Source: Ceratopteris richardii (taxonomy: Eukaryota; Streptophyta; Polypodiopsida; Polypodiales; Pteridaceae). From it: a stretch of 64,000 bases of DNA. A program made the position numbers and the translations under genes. Below, piece by piece: positions 34,761-46,500 of the stretch. Under the pieces are notes generated by a model. The model saw only the letters and a list, made by a program, of their open reading frames with translations, was not told the origin of the DNA and made no database searches. The stretch is from NCBI GenBank assembly GCA_020310875.1, contig CM035415.1:196650932-196714931 (forward strand). Reading direction: 5' to 3'. Every line of letters starts with the position of its first letter. Position 1 is the stretch's first letter.

Positions 34761-36689
34761 CATCTATTTTTTTGGCCTAGGGGGCCGTCTACCGTGCCTT
34801 CGCTCCGATCTTTGCGAGTGTGCGAGAGCGGTGTGCACAGTCTCTGGTACCCTCAATGCATCAGCAATCATGTCAAGGGTTGCCCTGTATTGATCATCCA
34901 CACCTTCATCTTCAAGGATTCGGTTCATGAGGGCCTTTCCTGTTGCCAATGATAGTTTTGTGTTGTTCTTGAACTCGGTTGATGGTATCATAAGTCTTTT
35001 CAATTGCTTCATATAAGCAGGGGCACCTTCAAGTTCTGGTATAACTTCTTGCTCGTATTCGTGCTCTCCTTTGTCGGATAGTCCTTCTTGTTCATCCTCT
35101 TGCTCCTCTTCTGCAGTCTCTTCATCTTCATCTACTTCGACGACTTCTAGTTGGGTTGGATGGGGTTGGTCCGCAAATGTCTGTTGCCCACTTAATTGCT
35201 CTACTTCAACTTCCAAATTCGTTGCATTGATTATTGTTGCTATCTCCTCATCAATTAGATCCTCTAGTGTGAAGCCATGAGGGAATTCTAAATCAGTTGG
35301 TATGGGTGGGAACACCAAATTAGGTCCCTCCACGCTGGGCCTTGGTAGTCCGATGGTGAAAGGCTACACTCGCTTTGGAAGTCGTGGAGTTGTGTCCGGT
35401 GTCAGGGTGGCACCTCGGGCTTGTGCACAGGGCATATGGATTGCTCCCCTCATTTTCTTGGATGGAGGCCCTACGGCTAATAGTCTTCATTGAAAATCTT
35501 GCACCCTAGTCCAAACAAGTGCCCTTTGAATTGGCACATCATATGCCAAGCACCGATAAATTATTCTTGTAAGTGCACAACACCCATAAAGTACCGACTT
35601 CTACTTCTTGTACCATCGTTGATGTGCGAGGTGTATTTGGTCAATGATCCAATGAGGCGTGTTGATTGTTAGATTGAAGGTATCTGCTAAGTAAAAACTG
35701 AACCAAATTTTCTTGGGCGGCATCATGAATCTCTCTTGAGCAGGGAACGCAAAATGTTGCATGCACATTCGGAGGTGAATGGCAATAGTTGGTGTCATTG
35801 CCACCATGTCTTTCAGTTTATTCAAGATCCTGTTCTTCATGTTGTCTAGGATCATTGTCTCTTTCTCTGTGGAGATGTGCATACCTTTCATATCGAGAGC
35901 TTCCCTTACTAATTTGTTCGTCAATTTGAAGCACTTCAGTTCATTACCTCATGTAAGAGATGGTAGGACAAAGGTTCTATACCCCTTTTTCTCTTTACTG
36001 GGAGTGAGGGTGCTAATCAAGTATGAACACTGTAGAAAGTCCGACTTGGGTAACTGAGCTTTGAAGTGATCATATAGTCGAGCCTTCTTGCATATTGGTT
36101 TCAACCCTTCATTGTTTTGAAGCCTCTCAAACTCTCTTGTAAAGAAGTGATACCGGCCCCAGCGTCCGTTGAACTCTATTTCTGCCTTCCATAAATAAGT
36201 GCCTTCTCCAAGAGGTCCTGCCACGTCACTGAACCAATGCGAGTTTTTGCTTACGGGTGATGTGTGACCTTGGGGATGAATAGGTATGACATGTAATGTT
36301 CTCAATGCCTGTGGTCTTTCCTTCAACTCCTCCTCAATAGGGAGACTTTCAATGTCTACAATCTGAGGACTGGTGCATGCCTGGGAGCTTGTTCTTGCAG
36401 CCTCGGCCATATTGAAGGAACTGGTTGTTGGTTCTGTGAGAATATGCAAATGAATGTTAACATTGCAAATGGACACCAAGTGGTCATGTGTCCCCGTTAC
36501 AACATTAACATGAGTTTTTAAGTGATAAGTTAGTTAGTTAGTGAGTGCTCGGTGATCGTGGGTGTAGTTAGTGGATGAATTGTCCTATGAGCTAAATGGA
36601 AAGATGTAGTGTGAGAATGATGCAGTTAGTAGGTGGAGATGAAGTTACAAGTGGGGGTTGGGGGTTTATTACAAGCTTTTGGCAGCCAA

Positions 36690-37100
36690 ACACAGTGGAT
36701 GGCTTTCGGTTTTGGTTATGTGGAGAGTCTCGAGGGCTTTGTGAGAGTGTTTGCTTGGAAATGAGGCTTTTTAGGGACCCATTTACAAGTGATTCTACTC
36801 GTGCTCATGGGTGAATATGTGTTCGTGTGTGATGTATAAAAGTGGGTATCAACTGTTCGAGTGAGTGAAGCATGTTGTGCAGGGTGTGGTCTTTGTGTAC
36901 CTATTTGAGCCCGCAAGCAAGCCTTAGGCACCCAAATTTGTCTTGATTGTAGGTCAACCTTCATCGACTTCTTGGGTACCCAGATAGACTTTACTTTTGC
37001 AGGAGAATTTTGGAAACACTTCTTATTAGTGTCCTATAATTGATCACTAATATGAAGTTGAGCCACTGGTTGTGACTTGATTGCAACAGATTGGTCGCCT
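36690..37100 (-). other. W-V-P-K repeat region
   Basis: Five variants of a W-[VL]-[PQ]-K motif (VWVQKGD, IWVPKKS, IWVPKAC, KWVPKKP, VWLPKAC) lie within about 130 to 140 codons, separated by basic or polar spacers. Similar WVPK motifs occur in the gag-to-protease region of some plant retrotransposons, but here they follow a retropepsin segment. Treated as a fossil segment of the same tract. Confidence 0.55.
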
Positions 37101-37204
37101 TTCTGCACCCACACTTGTTTTGATGGTTGAGACACCGTGCTTCGTATTTTATTTTGGCTTCGAGCATAAGTCGTCTACTTCTTCTGCATTTGATCCGCCT
37201 TTGG

Positions 37205-37880
37205 TTACTGCATCCCTGTGGCTTTTGGAAAAGAAGGGAGTTCCATCGTATCTTTGACTTCTTTGTTGGGATAATCATCCCTCAGCATCACATAGTTTTG
37301 GACAAGAATAGCATGGTCATCTTCATGTGTACTCCTGGAAGGACCAGGAGTTTGTGCCTTTCCTAGTTCCTTGACTGCTTCATTTTCTAACTCAAGTGTA
37401 ATGCGGTTCTGATTTACCCAGGCCTGAAGGAGTCCACTTCTTAGGTTTAGGTTGATTGCATGATCATAGATCCAGTCTTGACCCAAGACAAGAGGTTCAG
37501 TGAGATCCTCATCTTGACACACTAGTACTTTAACTGTCATCAAAATATCTTAAACGTAGAGGGGAAGTTCCACCTCGCCCATGCAAGGGGTTTCCACACC
37601 TCCCAATCCTATGAGATATGCCTCTATAGGATTGATACTTAAGTTCAACTTTTGACAACAAGAAAGTTTAACTGCACTAGTGGTTGCACCTGAGTCAATC
37701 AGGGCCCATACAGTCCTTGCACTTTTTCCTTGTCCTATCTCTAAGGTTACAAAAGGACGTCGATCAACTATTCTATGGGAGCTAATACTTGAAACTTCAC
37801 ACATAGCCACATGATATCCTTGAGTTGCATAGGCCTCTGTCCTAGGCCGATCTCTGCCCTGTCTTCTCAATTTCATTCTT
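37205..37880 (-). pseudogene. Second retropepsin-like segment, downstream of integrase
   Basis: A recognisable retroviral-type aspartic protease fold: RPFVTLEIG, the active-site ALIDSGATTSAV, a GLGG flap-side motif, and PLVLGQDWI near the end. It lies just after the integrase C-terminal region of the G1 minus-strand copy (37961-38446), in the same orientation. G1 already has its own protease near 40.7-41.1 kb, so this is either an extra domain or the first visible part of a different element joined here. The second reading fits with the WVPK repeats, accessory tract, polypurine tract and 614 bp LTR that follow. It is a fossil. Confidence 0.7.
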
Positions 37881-37959
37881 GTGATGCGCTCTAAAGCTTC
37901 TGTCTGTGCTTCTTCTCGGATTTGTTTTTCTTCTTCTTTACATTGCTTTGCAGTATTGA

Positions 37960-40900
37960 GTCAATTTAACATCTCCTCTATGGGGGGTTCTTGATATAAT
38001 TTGACTCTGCATCCACTGATGTAACTTGGTAGGATGTCGCCTTCCAGTGTAGCTAAATGAACTGCTCCACTTGTGGATATCCTATTGATGATCATGGGTC
38101 CATAGCCTCTCTTCTCTAATTTCCGTGCATGTTGCTTCAATGTGTAGAATAGAACTAGATCTCCTGACTTCAAGCCTTTATCCTTAACGTGGGCATCAAA
38201 GTACGCTTTCTGTCTTTTCTTAGCTACATATATTCCTGCTGTCGCTCTTAGTCTTGTTTCACCTAGTCGTTCTAGATAAAAAATTCTAGAGGAGAGCTCA
38301 TGCCCTGTCGAGTTATGCTCTTGTGCTACTTTCAATGTAGGTATCAAAAAGTCTAATGGTAACACTGCATTTTTAGCAAAATACCATCTGAAAGGGTGTG
38401 GCTTGGAGTACCGTTTTATAGGCAACTCGGTACGCCCAAACAACATGGTGTAGTTGTTTGTCCCAATCAGAGCATTTATTATTCACCAATTTAGTCAGCA
38501 CATTGCATAGAATCTTATTTGTGCTTTCAGCTTGGCCATTAGCTTGTGGGTGATAGGGGGCAAACTTCTTGTGTATCACCAAGAACTCTTGAAGAAGATT
38601 TTCAATGACTTCATTCAAGAAGTGAGTCCCTCTATCACTAACTAGCTCTATATGTAGCCCGTATCTGGTGAACACATTCTCAATTAAGAACTTAACTGTC
38701 TTTTGAGCATCGTTCTTCATTGTGGCTTGTACTTCTACCCATTTGGTTAGATAATCAGTGGCCACAATAATTTATTCAGCATGTGAACCCTTAGCTGGGG
38801 GGGTAAATAGGACCAACAAAGTCTATTCCCCACTTAGAGAATGCATGTCCACCCATCATAGGTTTCAAAGGCATCTCATCTTTGCATATAGGATACTGAG
38901 TTCACTGACAAACATCACACCTCTTTACGTAGGTATGTTCATCCATGTGAAGGGTTGGCCACCAAAGTCCTACAAATAATATTGCCTTGATCACTCGGTC
39001 TGGTCCAAAATGTCCTCTTGCTACACCTTGGTGAGTAGTTTCCAAGATCTTAAGATATTCACTCTCATGGACACATAATCTGAGATAACCATCTTTGCCA
39101 TGCTTGTATAAGTTATCTCCAATGAGTGAGTAGTCTAGGGATTCTTGTTCTAAACTTCTTTGTCTAGCCAATGTCATATCTTGAGGGAATGTTTTTGTCC
39201 TCAGGAAGGCTACCAATGGTTCACTCCAATCTGGTAGTAGAGACACTTGGTAGAGGGTAGCATACTCTACTAGTGGTCTAATACGAGAGACTGGGCATTC
39301 CTTACACATCTTATGGGCATCTGCTTCCATAGTCGGCCAATGCACTCCGAGTCTCCTTAGTGTCTGTAGGGTTCATTGCTTTGAGTAGTGTTACTCTAAT
39401 GCACCTACATGTGCTAATTGCAACCATTTAGCATACTCATCCTCTTCCACACAACAGGCTAATATTCCTTGATCAGTATGTTTGTACATATTCCCTGCCA
39501 TTATATGGTACTTTTTTTTTTACTATCTCCCTGTCTTGCGTGTTCATTACTGGGTGGTTAGGCCCGTAGGTTAATACTAGCACTAATGGCTTAGCCCATT
39601 GAGGTACGACTTCCAAATTAAACAAGTAAGCATCAGGAAGGTCATCTGATACTCCTTGTGGGGCCTCTCCCGATGTGAGCCTAGAGAGATGGTCTGCTCT
39701 CAGGTGAGTCTTCCCTTTCCTCACCACAACCTCAAAGTCATATTCCATTGGCAAGAGAAACCATCTTACTAATCTGCCTGTATTGCATGGCTTGTTCATG
39801 AGATATAACAATGCTTGATGGTCAGTAAAAAATTTAAACTTATTTGCTAGCAAATAGTGTCTAAACTTCTTAACCGCATATACCATGCATCTCTCTTCTC
39901 CTTCTTCTATGGCTACCACTATTTTCTTGCTGGTTTCTTTTTTATTATAGGCCTCTCCTGATTGGGCATCGCGTTTCGGCATTCTTATCATGACTCTCCT
40001 ATCTTCTATCTCATATTTCTTAAAATTTTTGAGAACCTCAAACAAAGATTCTTCCTCTTCTGGTGTGACTTCTCTCTTCTTCCTCTTCTTAACTTCGCTC
40101 TTGGGGGTCACTTGTGTGGTTAATCTCACATCATTAGTGATTTCTCCATGTCTTTGAGGGTAAGTTTCTACTTCATAGAAGTATTCCTCATCTGATGCAA
40201 AAGGTGGGTCCATAATGATTGACTCTAGATCGAAGTCACTTGCATCTGCAAATGCATCAGTGCTAGGTTCACATTCTTCTAGGACCGAATCTCCCATGAT
40301 TGGCTCTATGGAGAAAACTGAAATGTCATAGCCATCCTCGTCATAGTGGGGTGTCCATTGTTCTTCATTGATGGCTACATCCATAGTTGCTAAAATTTCT
40401 GCCCAGTTGTGAGGTTCAAATTCTTCGTCAGGAAATACTACTGGTGCATAGGTTGGGTCATGAATTGATCTATGGGTTTGTTTCACACCATCTCTCTGGC
40501 TTTCTCTCTCTTCTCTTCTTCTATTGCTACTTTGCACATCCATAAGTGGGTGTCTTCATGCATCCATGAGGATCCTGATCCTATGGAATGCACTGACTCA
40601 GTGTCATCTCTGGCTCTATGGATGGGGTTCCATTGAATGTGGGGTACATCCCTATGAGAATAATCTTTGAGATTCACCTTGGTCGTGACACCTAAGTGTT
40701 GCAAATACAAGGAATTGGTTCCCCAATCCTGTACCACCTGCAACTGTCGCAAAAATGGTCTTCCCAAAATCATCTCATAGGCAGGATTTTCTCCAAAGTC
40801 ACATATAGCAAACGTATGCTCAAACTCAACACCACATGTGGTGAGAGTTATTCCTTCTAGCAATCCTAAGGGACTCTCAATGTGACCATCGGCCATATGC

Positions 40901-41915
40901 AATTTGATTCTAGTTGGTTTGAGTGCTGGCTTGCCCCAACGCTTCCATAGGGAAGTGGTTGCAATTGCAACTCCTGCACCTGAGTCGCGAATTGACTTGA
41001 TTGTGTATCCTTGATGTGTGATGGGAAGATAGGTGTTTCCTTCTTCTCGTTCGCTCATGTCTCCTATCTTGTCCAAATGTATTTTTGGCACTGTTCTATG
41101 AGAACCTACCTGAGAACGCGATTTAGCTACCCCTGATACTTGTTTGGCTACATGCTTCCACAGTTCTGGCCTAACCTTGAGTAGCTCTTCCAAGGTGAGA
41201 TTGCACTGCACTTTAGTATTCTTTACTACCTCTGTATTCCTAGGTATGACTGAGTCTTCGTTTTGTACCATGACCGTGGGCGCTCTGATACAAGTAGACT
41301 TAGCTTCCCATGGGCCTGTGAAATGGGGTAGCTCTTGTAAGGAATTAGACTCGAAATCTAATCTCTCATGCGATTGGGCACTCTCCCCTCATAAATAGAC
41401 GGAATGTCTTGTGGGAATTGATCATGCACGTCATCCACAAGTTCAATGGGAGGAGGGACTTCACTCCCTTTAGCCCATTTCTCTTCTTGAATCTCTCGTA
41501 GGAATTCAGGTGAGTACCGATTCATAGAAGAAGATGTGTCTTGCTCTGTGGAGTTAGGCACATAAGCTTCCTAGGGAGGAATGCTTATTCTTTCATTTGC
41601 CTTGTCCTTATTTTGAGATGCGGGGTCCTTTTCAGATTGAGCAATTAGCCTCTTCAATCTTTTTAGCAGTCCATCAAAGTGCAACTGCGTCTTTGCTGAA
41701 CTAGAGAAGTTAAAGAGGTGATTGGCTTCAAACATAGTTTGAGCCAATTCCACCATCTTAGCACAAATTTTAGCTCGTTCCATCTCTAGTTCCGCTCTAG
41801 GGTAACACTTTTCATGATCCGCTACATTTGACACTTCTTGGATTCTGGCCTGATATGCCTTAAGCATCATGTTTAGGTCCTCCGGAGTGGGATCTGCTAG
41901 GAATAGAGATCAACA
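37960..41915 (-). mobile_element. Ty3/gypsy element G1-, pol part, minus strand
   Basis: Same family as G1+ at 21806-28634, in the opposite orientation. Read leftward: gag-protease linker (MMLKAYQARIQE, KTQLHFDGLL), protease, a linker, RNase H, H2C2 zinc finger, integrase and its C-terminal region. On the right it abuts gypsy G2, and G1-family leader sequence reappears at 50405-51600, so G2 sits inside it. On the left it passes into the second retropepsin segment. It is broken, with several breaks. No LTR can be assigned with confidence. Confidence 0.8.
37961..41900 (-). pseudogene. G1- pol remnant (protease, RNase H, integrase)
   Basis: Protease about 40.7-41.1 kb (IRDSGAGVAIATTSLW, EMILGRPFLRQL). 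RNase H about 39.6-39.95 kb (FKFFTDHQALLYLMN, LRADHLSRL). H2C2 zinc finger about 38.9-39.35 kb (HQGVARGHFG, CDVC). Integrase core about 38.37-38.77 kb (VSDRGTHFLNEV, YHPQANGQAESTNK). The integrase C-terminal region, about 37.96-38.4 kb, has KSGDLVLFY and GYGPMIINRI and no chromodomain. These segments are more open than in G1+. Integrase after RNase H places it in Ty3/gypsy. It is a fossil. Confidence 0.82.
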
Positions 41916-43197
41916 TCCCTGGGTAGTTCCAAATTTATTAGGAACACCCCCTGGTGGTAGGAGTACAGGACAGTTAAATCCAGTCATAGAAATATCGGAG
42001 CCAGTTAGTAGTGATTCCGGTGGTAGTTCGGCAGTGCATGATGAGATTCCGGTGGATTCCGGTGTGAGTTCGATACCATTTGGAGAAGGTACGGTGATTT
42101 CTAGTTGTACAAAGATGTAGTGTGGAGTCAGTTCCGTATTATCTAGTGAGAATTCGGTCAATTATGATGACAAGTTCGTGTTATCGAGAGAGAACGTTTA
42201 CGATGACAGCGCAGCCAGGTCTGCTGAGACTTTGGCGAGTTTTGGTGGAAGTTCGGTATCACTTGTTGGCAATTTGAAGTTTTTCGGTGACACTGCGGTG
42301 TTGCCTAGTGGACACTTGCTGCGTTCACCACTTTTTGGTGCGAGTCTACCCAATTTCGACAGCAAAGTTGAGGAAAGGCTACTAGACTTGGAGTTAAGCA
42401 AACGGTTCAACAACATTTTAGGACCGAAAAGTGAGTAGGTTGATGATACAGACTCGGAAGATCAAGAGACACCTCCTCAAAATTCAGGTAACAACAACAC
42501 CACCAACAACAGCACGATGAGTGGCTCACAACAACAACAACAAACACTTCCACACCCACAACTGCAATTTTAGCAGCAACAATAACAGCAGCTACAATCG
42601 TTCCACCTTGACCGGTCCGAACCGGAGTGACCTATACGAAATTCGGTGGATTATCCGAGGGATGACCCCAACGCACATGTTCGCACATTCGAAATCAATT
42701 ATGCAGTGTTGAACCATCCACCAGATCCGGCGTATAAGGCCATCGTGTTCTAGGCCACGCTGGTTAATGAAGCTGCAAGGTGGCTGACAGAATACGATAT
42801 TAATCATTTTGTTAATTATAACAATGTGAAGGACGTGTTCCTGTAGAGGTTTCGCTTGAAGAGGAACCTTGCAGAGATTTTTGACTACTTGCAAAACAAT
42901 CGGCAGAAATCCCACCAGAGTGTTCAAGAGTATGCGACACTTTTCAGAACTCATTTGTGGCAGCTGCCACCGGTGCATGCCAACCTGCCAGATGATGTCA
43001 TAACACAATGGTTTATCAATGGATTAAATCCACAGTTAAAACAAATCATGATCATTTGTTGTGTGGGTGGAATGACATTGGACGCTGTCATTACAATGGC
43101 CTTACAATTGGAGCACAAAGTTGGAGGGTTTACGAAGGACCTAGAATGGTTGAAAGCAAGTAAGAACGTGGCCAAGGACGCGCCCAAACAAGTGTAT

Positions 43198-43239
43198 TGT
43201 ACTAAGTGTAAGAATCCCAATCACACCAGTTCCACATGT
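43198..43239 (+). other. CCHC zinc knuckle 1 of G2 gag
   Basis: CTKCKNPNHTSSTC fits C-X2-C-X4-H-X4-C, the nucleocapsid zinc knuckle that binds element RNA. Confidence 0.85.
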
Positions 43240-43257
43240 GCTCTCAAACAAATGTAT

Positions 43258-43299
43258 TGTGCCATTTGTAACACGGTAGGTCACTTAACAGAAACTTGT
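43258..43299 (+). other. CCHC zinc knuckle 2 of G2 gag
   Basis: CAICNTVGHLTETC fits C-X2-C-X4-H-X4-C, 18 bases after knuckle 1. Confidence 0.85.
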
Positions 43300-43509
43300 G
43301 CATACAATGCAAAGGTGCAGGGTAGAGTGGAAGTAAACACCATAATACAGGAGCCAGGCCAGCCAGCCACTCATTACGTACTGCCACAGTTGCGGACCAA
43401 TAATCAGCATGGATACAAGAATTATCGAGGTCCGCAGAGTAACAATTTCAATCAACATTGATGGCATGCTGGTACATCGACTGAAGGCACCTCTGTCCCA
43501 CCCCCTCGA

Positions 43510-43551
43510 TGTCATTTTTGCGACGAGGCTGGGCATATTCGTAGATTTTGT
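43510..43551 (+). other. CCHC zinc knuckle 3 of G2 gag
   Basis: CHFCDEAGHIRRFC fits C-X2-C-X4-H-X4-C, about 70 codons after knuckle 2. Three knuckles are more than the usual one or two. Confidence 0.8.
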
Positions 43552-46500
43552 AAAGAAGCTGCAGAGTATGACAAACAAAAAAAGGAAAGACGAAACCCGA
43601 TGACAAATATGGTTTATATTTCCCCGGTTGATTCACAAGCTGCCGCAGTACATACAAGATCAAGAAAACAATTGCAACTAGCAGCTGAAGTTTTTGAGCC
43701 TCGAATTCGTGAGCAATAGTGGATTTTTACAAAGGCTAGTCAATGGACAACTAAGGAGCTGACGGTGTTCCCTGATCCAGTTCTGATAACTAAGCCTCCT
43801 CTGCCAAACGCAAGACCGAATGTACACAATTCCACCACAACAACATCAGAATCACAACCACAGTCAGTGATGACCATAGTACAAACAAATCAGGTATGGG
43901 ACGTTATATCTAAAGCCTTAATCAAACTTCCTCTGGGCCAGTTGCTCGTCCTAGTTCCTAGTGTAAGACAACAATTCCAACATCAGGTCAACCCTGGATC
44001 TTCATGTACTCCAGCAACTGCGACCATACAACCCGATATGGATCCTACAGTGGATTATACGGTGCCGCTGATCACCGTTTGGTATAAAAACCAGAAGATC
44101 ATACAAGTGTAATTGATGGAGGGTCTACGTGAATATTGCGACAACTCCACTCTGTAAGAAATTGGGTTGGGCTCAAATTGAACCAGTGCAGTTCTTTGTG
44201 TGAATGGCAGACCAATCCAGAGTCCATCCGGTTGGACTAGTACATAATATTCTTATCACCTTGTAGGGAACTACATTTAAAATGACTTTTGTAGTCCTGG
44301 AGTTACCCGAATCTAGCCTCGACTACAACTTACTTTTCGGTAGACCATGGCCCAAGCAAGCCAAGGTCGTGCAAGATTGGTGAGCTCAAGAGTTAATTTT
44401 TAAAAATAATCATAGGAAATACATTGTGACATTGGATGCTATGCAACCTTGTGATCTACATACACGCCCCTATGTAGCAGAGCCAGTCCATATGTTGGAT
44501 GGGCTATCCGATGATGAGGAGGAGGCTTTCCTCAAGACAAATAAGGACCTGATCCCATTAGGTACGGTAGACTTACATTCAGTAGCAGATAATTGGAGTC
44601 CGACAACTTGTAAAGTCGTACCACTTCTCGAAGAAGCAGAAGCAGATGTCGACATAACTATGGATGAATCGACATTACAACAACTTTTGCAGCTAGCTAA
44701 TGATTTGGCAAGGCCCCGACAGTTCTATGTACCGGAGGATCAGCTAGTCACGTACAATTTGGGAGATACGGTTAACCCAAAACCAGTAAAAATGAAGGCA
44801 AGATTAGCAGACAAATTCCAAGAAGATTTGGTGCAACTCTTGCCCGAATTCTCAGATGTCTTCGCTTGGGATTACAAAGACATGAAGGGTCTTGACCCAC
44901 GAATTTATCAACATCGAGTGGTGCTGAAACTGGATGCGCGACCTATCAAACAACCGAGTTACAGGATGAACCCTAATTATGCAGCACAGGTTAAGGCCAA
45001 AGTTGATCGTTTGTTGAAGGTGGGATTTATTGTTCCAATTGAGCATGCAGAGTGGATCTCGCCAATAGTAGTCGTGCCTAAGAAAAATAAGCATTTGTGT
45101 CGATTACCGAAAGCTTAACGCAGCCACTGTACCGGATTCGTTCCCTCTTCCTTTTCTAGATACGATGCTCAATAAGGTAGCTGGTCACAAAATGTATTCT
45201 TTCTTGGATGGCTACAATGGATACAATCAAGTGAGAATGGCGGAACAGGATATACCAAAGACGGCATTCATCACCAATTGGGGCGTCTATGCATGCACCA
45301 TAATGTGGTTCGGATTGCGGAACGCCCCGAGTACATTCCAGAGACGTATGCAGGAAGTGTTCTCACCTTACCAAATCGGTCTTTGCGGTCTCCTGTGGGA
45401 AGCTGCTCAGTCACATTATCTCCAAACAAGGAATACAAGTCGACCCTGATAAGGTAGCAGCAGTCTTGGAGGCACCGGTCCCACGGACACCAAAAGAATT
45501 TATGCGGTTCCTTGGCCACATCCAGGGGTTGGCTCATCTAGCGACGCCACTTAACCGACTTATGACCAGCACCCCGCGGAAGTATGAATGGACTAATGAG
45601 TGTCAAATGGCATTTGATCGTTTGAAGGTCTTATTGATGCAGACCCCGATCCTACAACCGCCTGATTGGGAACGTCCATTCCATGTATTTGTGGATGCAT
45701 CAGAAATAGTGATTGGCAGTGTGCTAATGCAACAAACTGACAAATGGTTTCGGCCTGTGTACTATGCGAGCCACCGATTAGCTCCTACCAAGAGGAATTA
45801 CTCTGTGACCGAACGAGAGTGTCTTGGTTTGTTATACTCTGTTAAGAAGTTATGACATTACTTGCTGGGATGAAGATTCACTTTTCATGTGAATCATGTT
45901 GCACTCATGTATTTGGTTCGCCAACAACACTTAGGTGGCAAACTTGCACGATGGGTTTTACTACTACAAGAGTTTGATTATGAAGTTGTTGACCGACCAG
46001 GTAGGGCACATGTCTTGGCGAACTTTTTATCCCGACTGGATTCCGGTGAGACTCCGGAAGGTGTCAATGACACAACGTCGGCTATTTATGCAACCGATGC
46101 AGCTCCTGAAGAATCTGTAGAACTTCCTGTTGCCCCTACATACTATGATACATTAATGATTTTTCTCACTCATGGTTGTCTCCCCCCTAATACTCCCGTT
46201 GCTCTGTGCTAGAAAATTGCAGTCTACAATCGATGATTCCGGTTGGTTGTGGGTCAATTGTATTACTTAGATGAGACTGGTGTTTTACTCAGATGTATCC
46301 CTCCACATGAAGCGGCATCAGCTATTGCCATGGCTCACTTATCACCCACTGGAGGACACTTCGCAGCTGATCTCACTCATCGCAAAATCCTGCAAAGTGG
46401 GCTATGGTGGCCTACAATGTACCGAGATATTGTTAAATTGGTGCAATAGTGTGATGTATGTCAACGGTCAGGACAACCCTTGCACCGACACTTCTTTCCC

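Larger units (their letters stand above)
32458..36479 (-). pseudogene. Long accessory coding tract downstream of gypsy pol (unknown function)
   Basis: About 4 kb of mostly open minus-strand sequence between a gypsy-type integrase/retropepsin region and the polypurine tract and LTR, the place where Athila-type elements carry an env-like gene. Read leftward it has a globular N-part (about 35.6-36.5 kb, Trp and aromatic rich, RWGRYHFFTREFERLQ), an acidic stretch (DEDEETAEEEQEDEQEG, near 35.1 kb), a long Pro/Thr/Ser-rich stretch (34.0-34.76 kb), a coiled-coil stretch (33.4-33.9 kb) and a globular C-part (32.46-33.3 kb, FWEYHSEIFIPRPSHLL). I recognise no family and saw no clear membrane anchor. 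It has several breaks. An alternative is that it derives from a captured host gene. Confidence 0.6.

Noticed and set aside
34000-35333. A host extensin-like or acidic nuclear protein gene
   Set aside because: The Pro-rich and acidic segments sit in one tract with a polypurine tract and LTR at its end and no intron or promoter of host type, so an element origin is more likely.
41910-42161. Minus-strand ORF facing the G2 leader
   Set aside because: It is antisense to the G2 leader and gag start, shows no homology to G1, and is a shadow frame.
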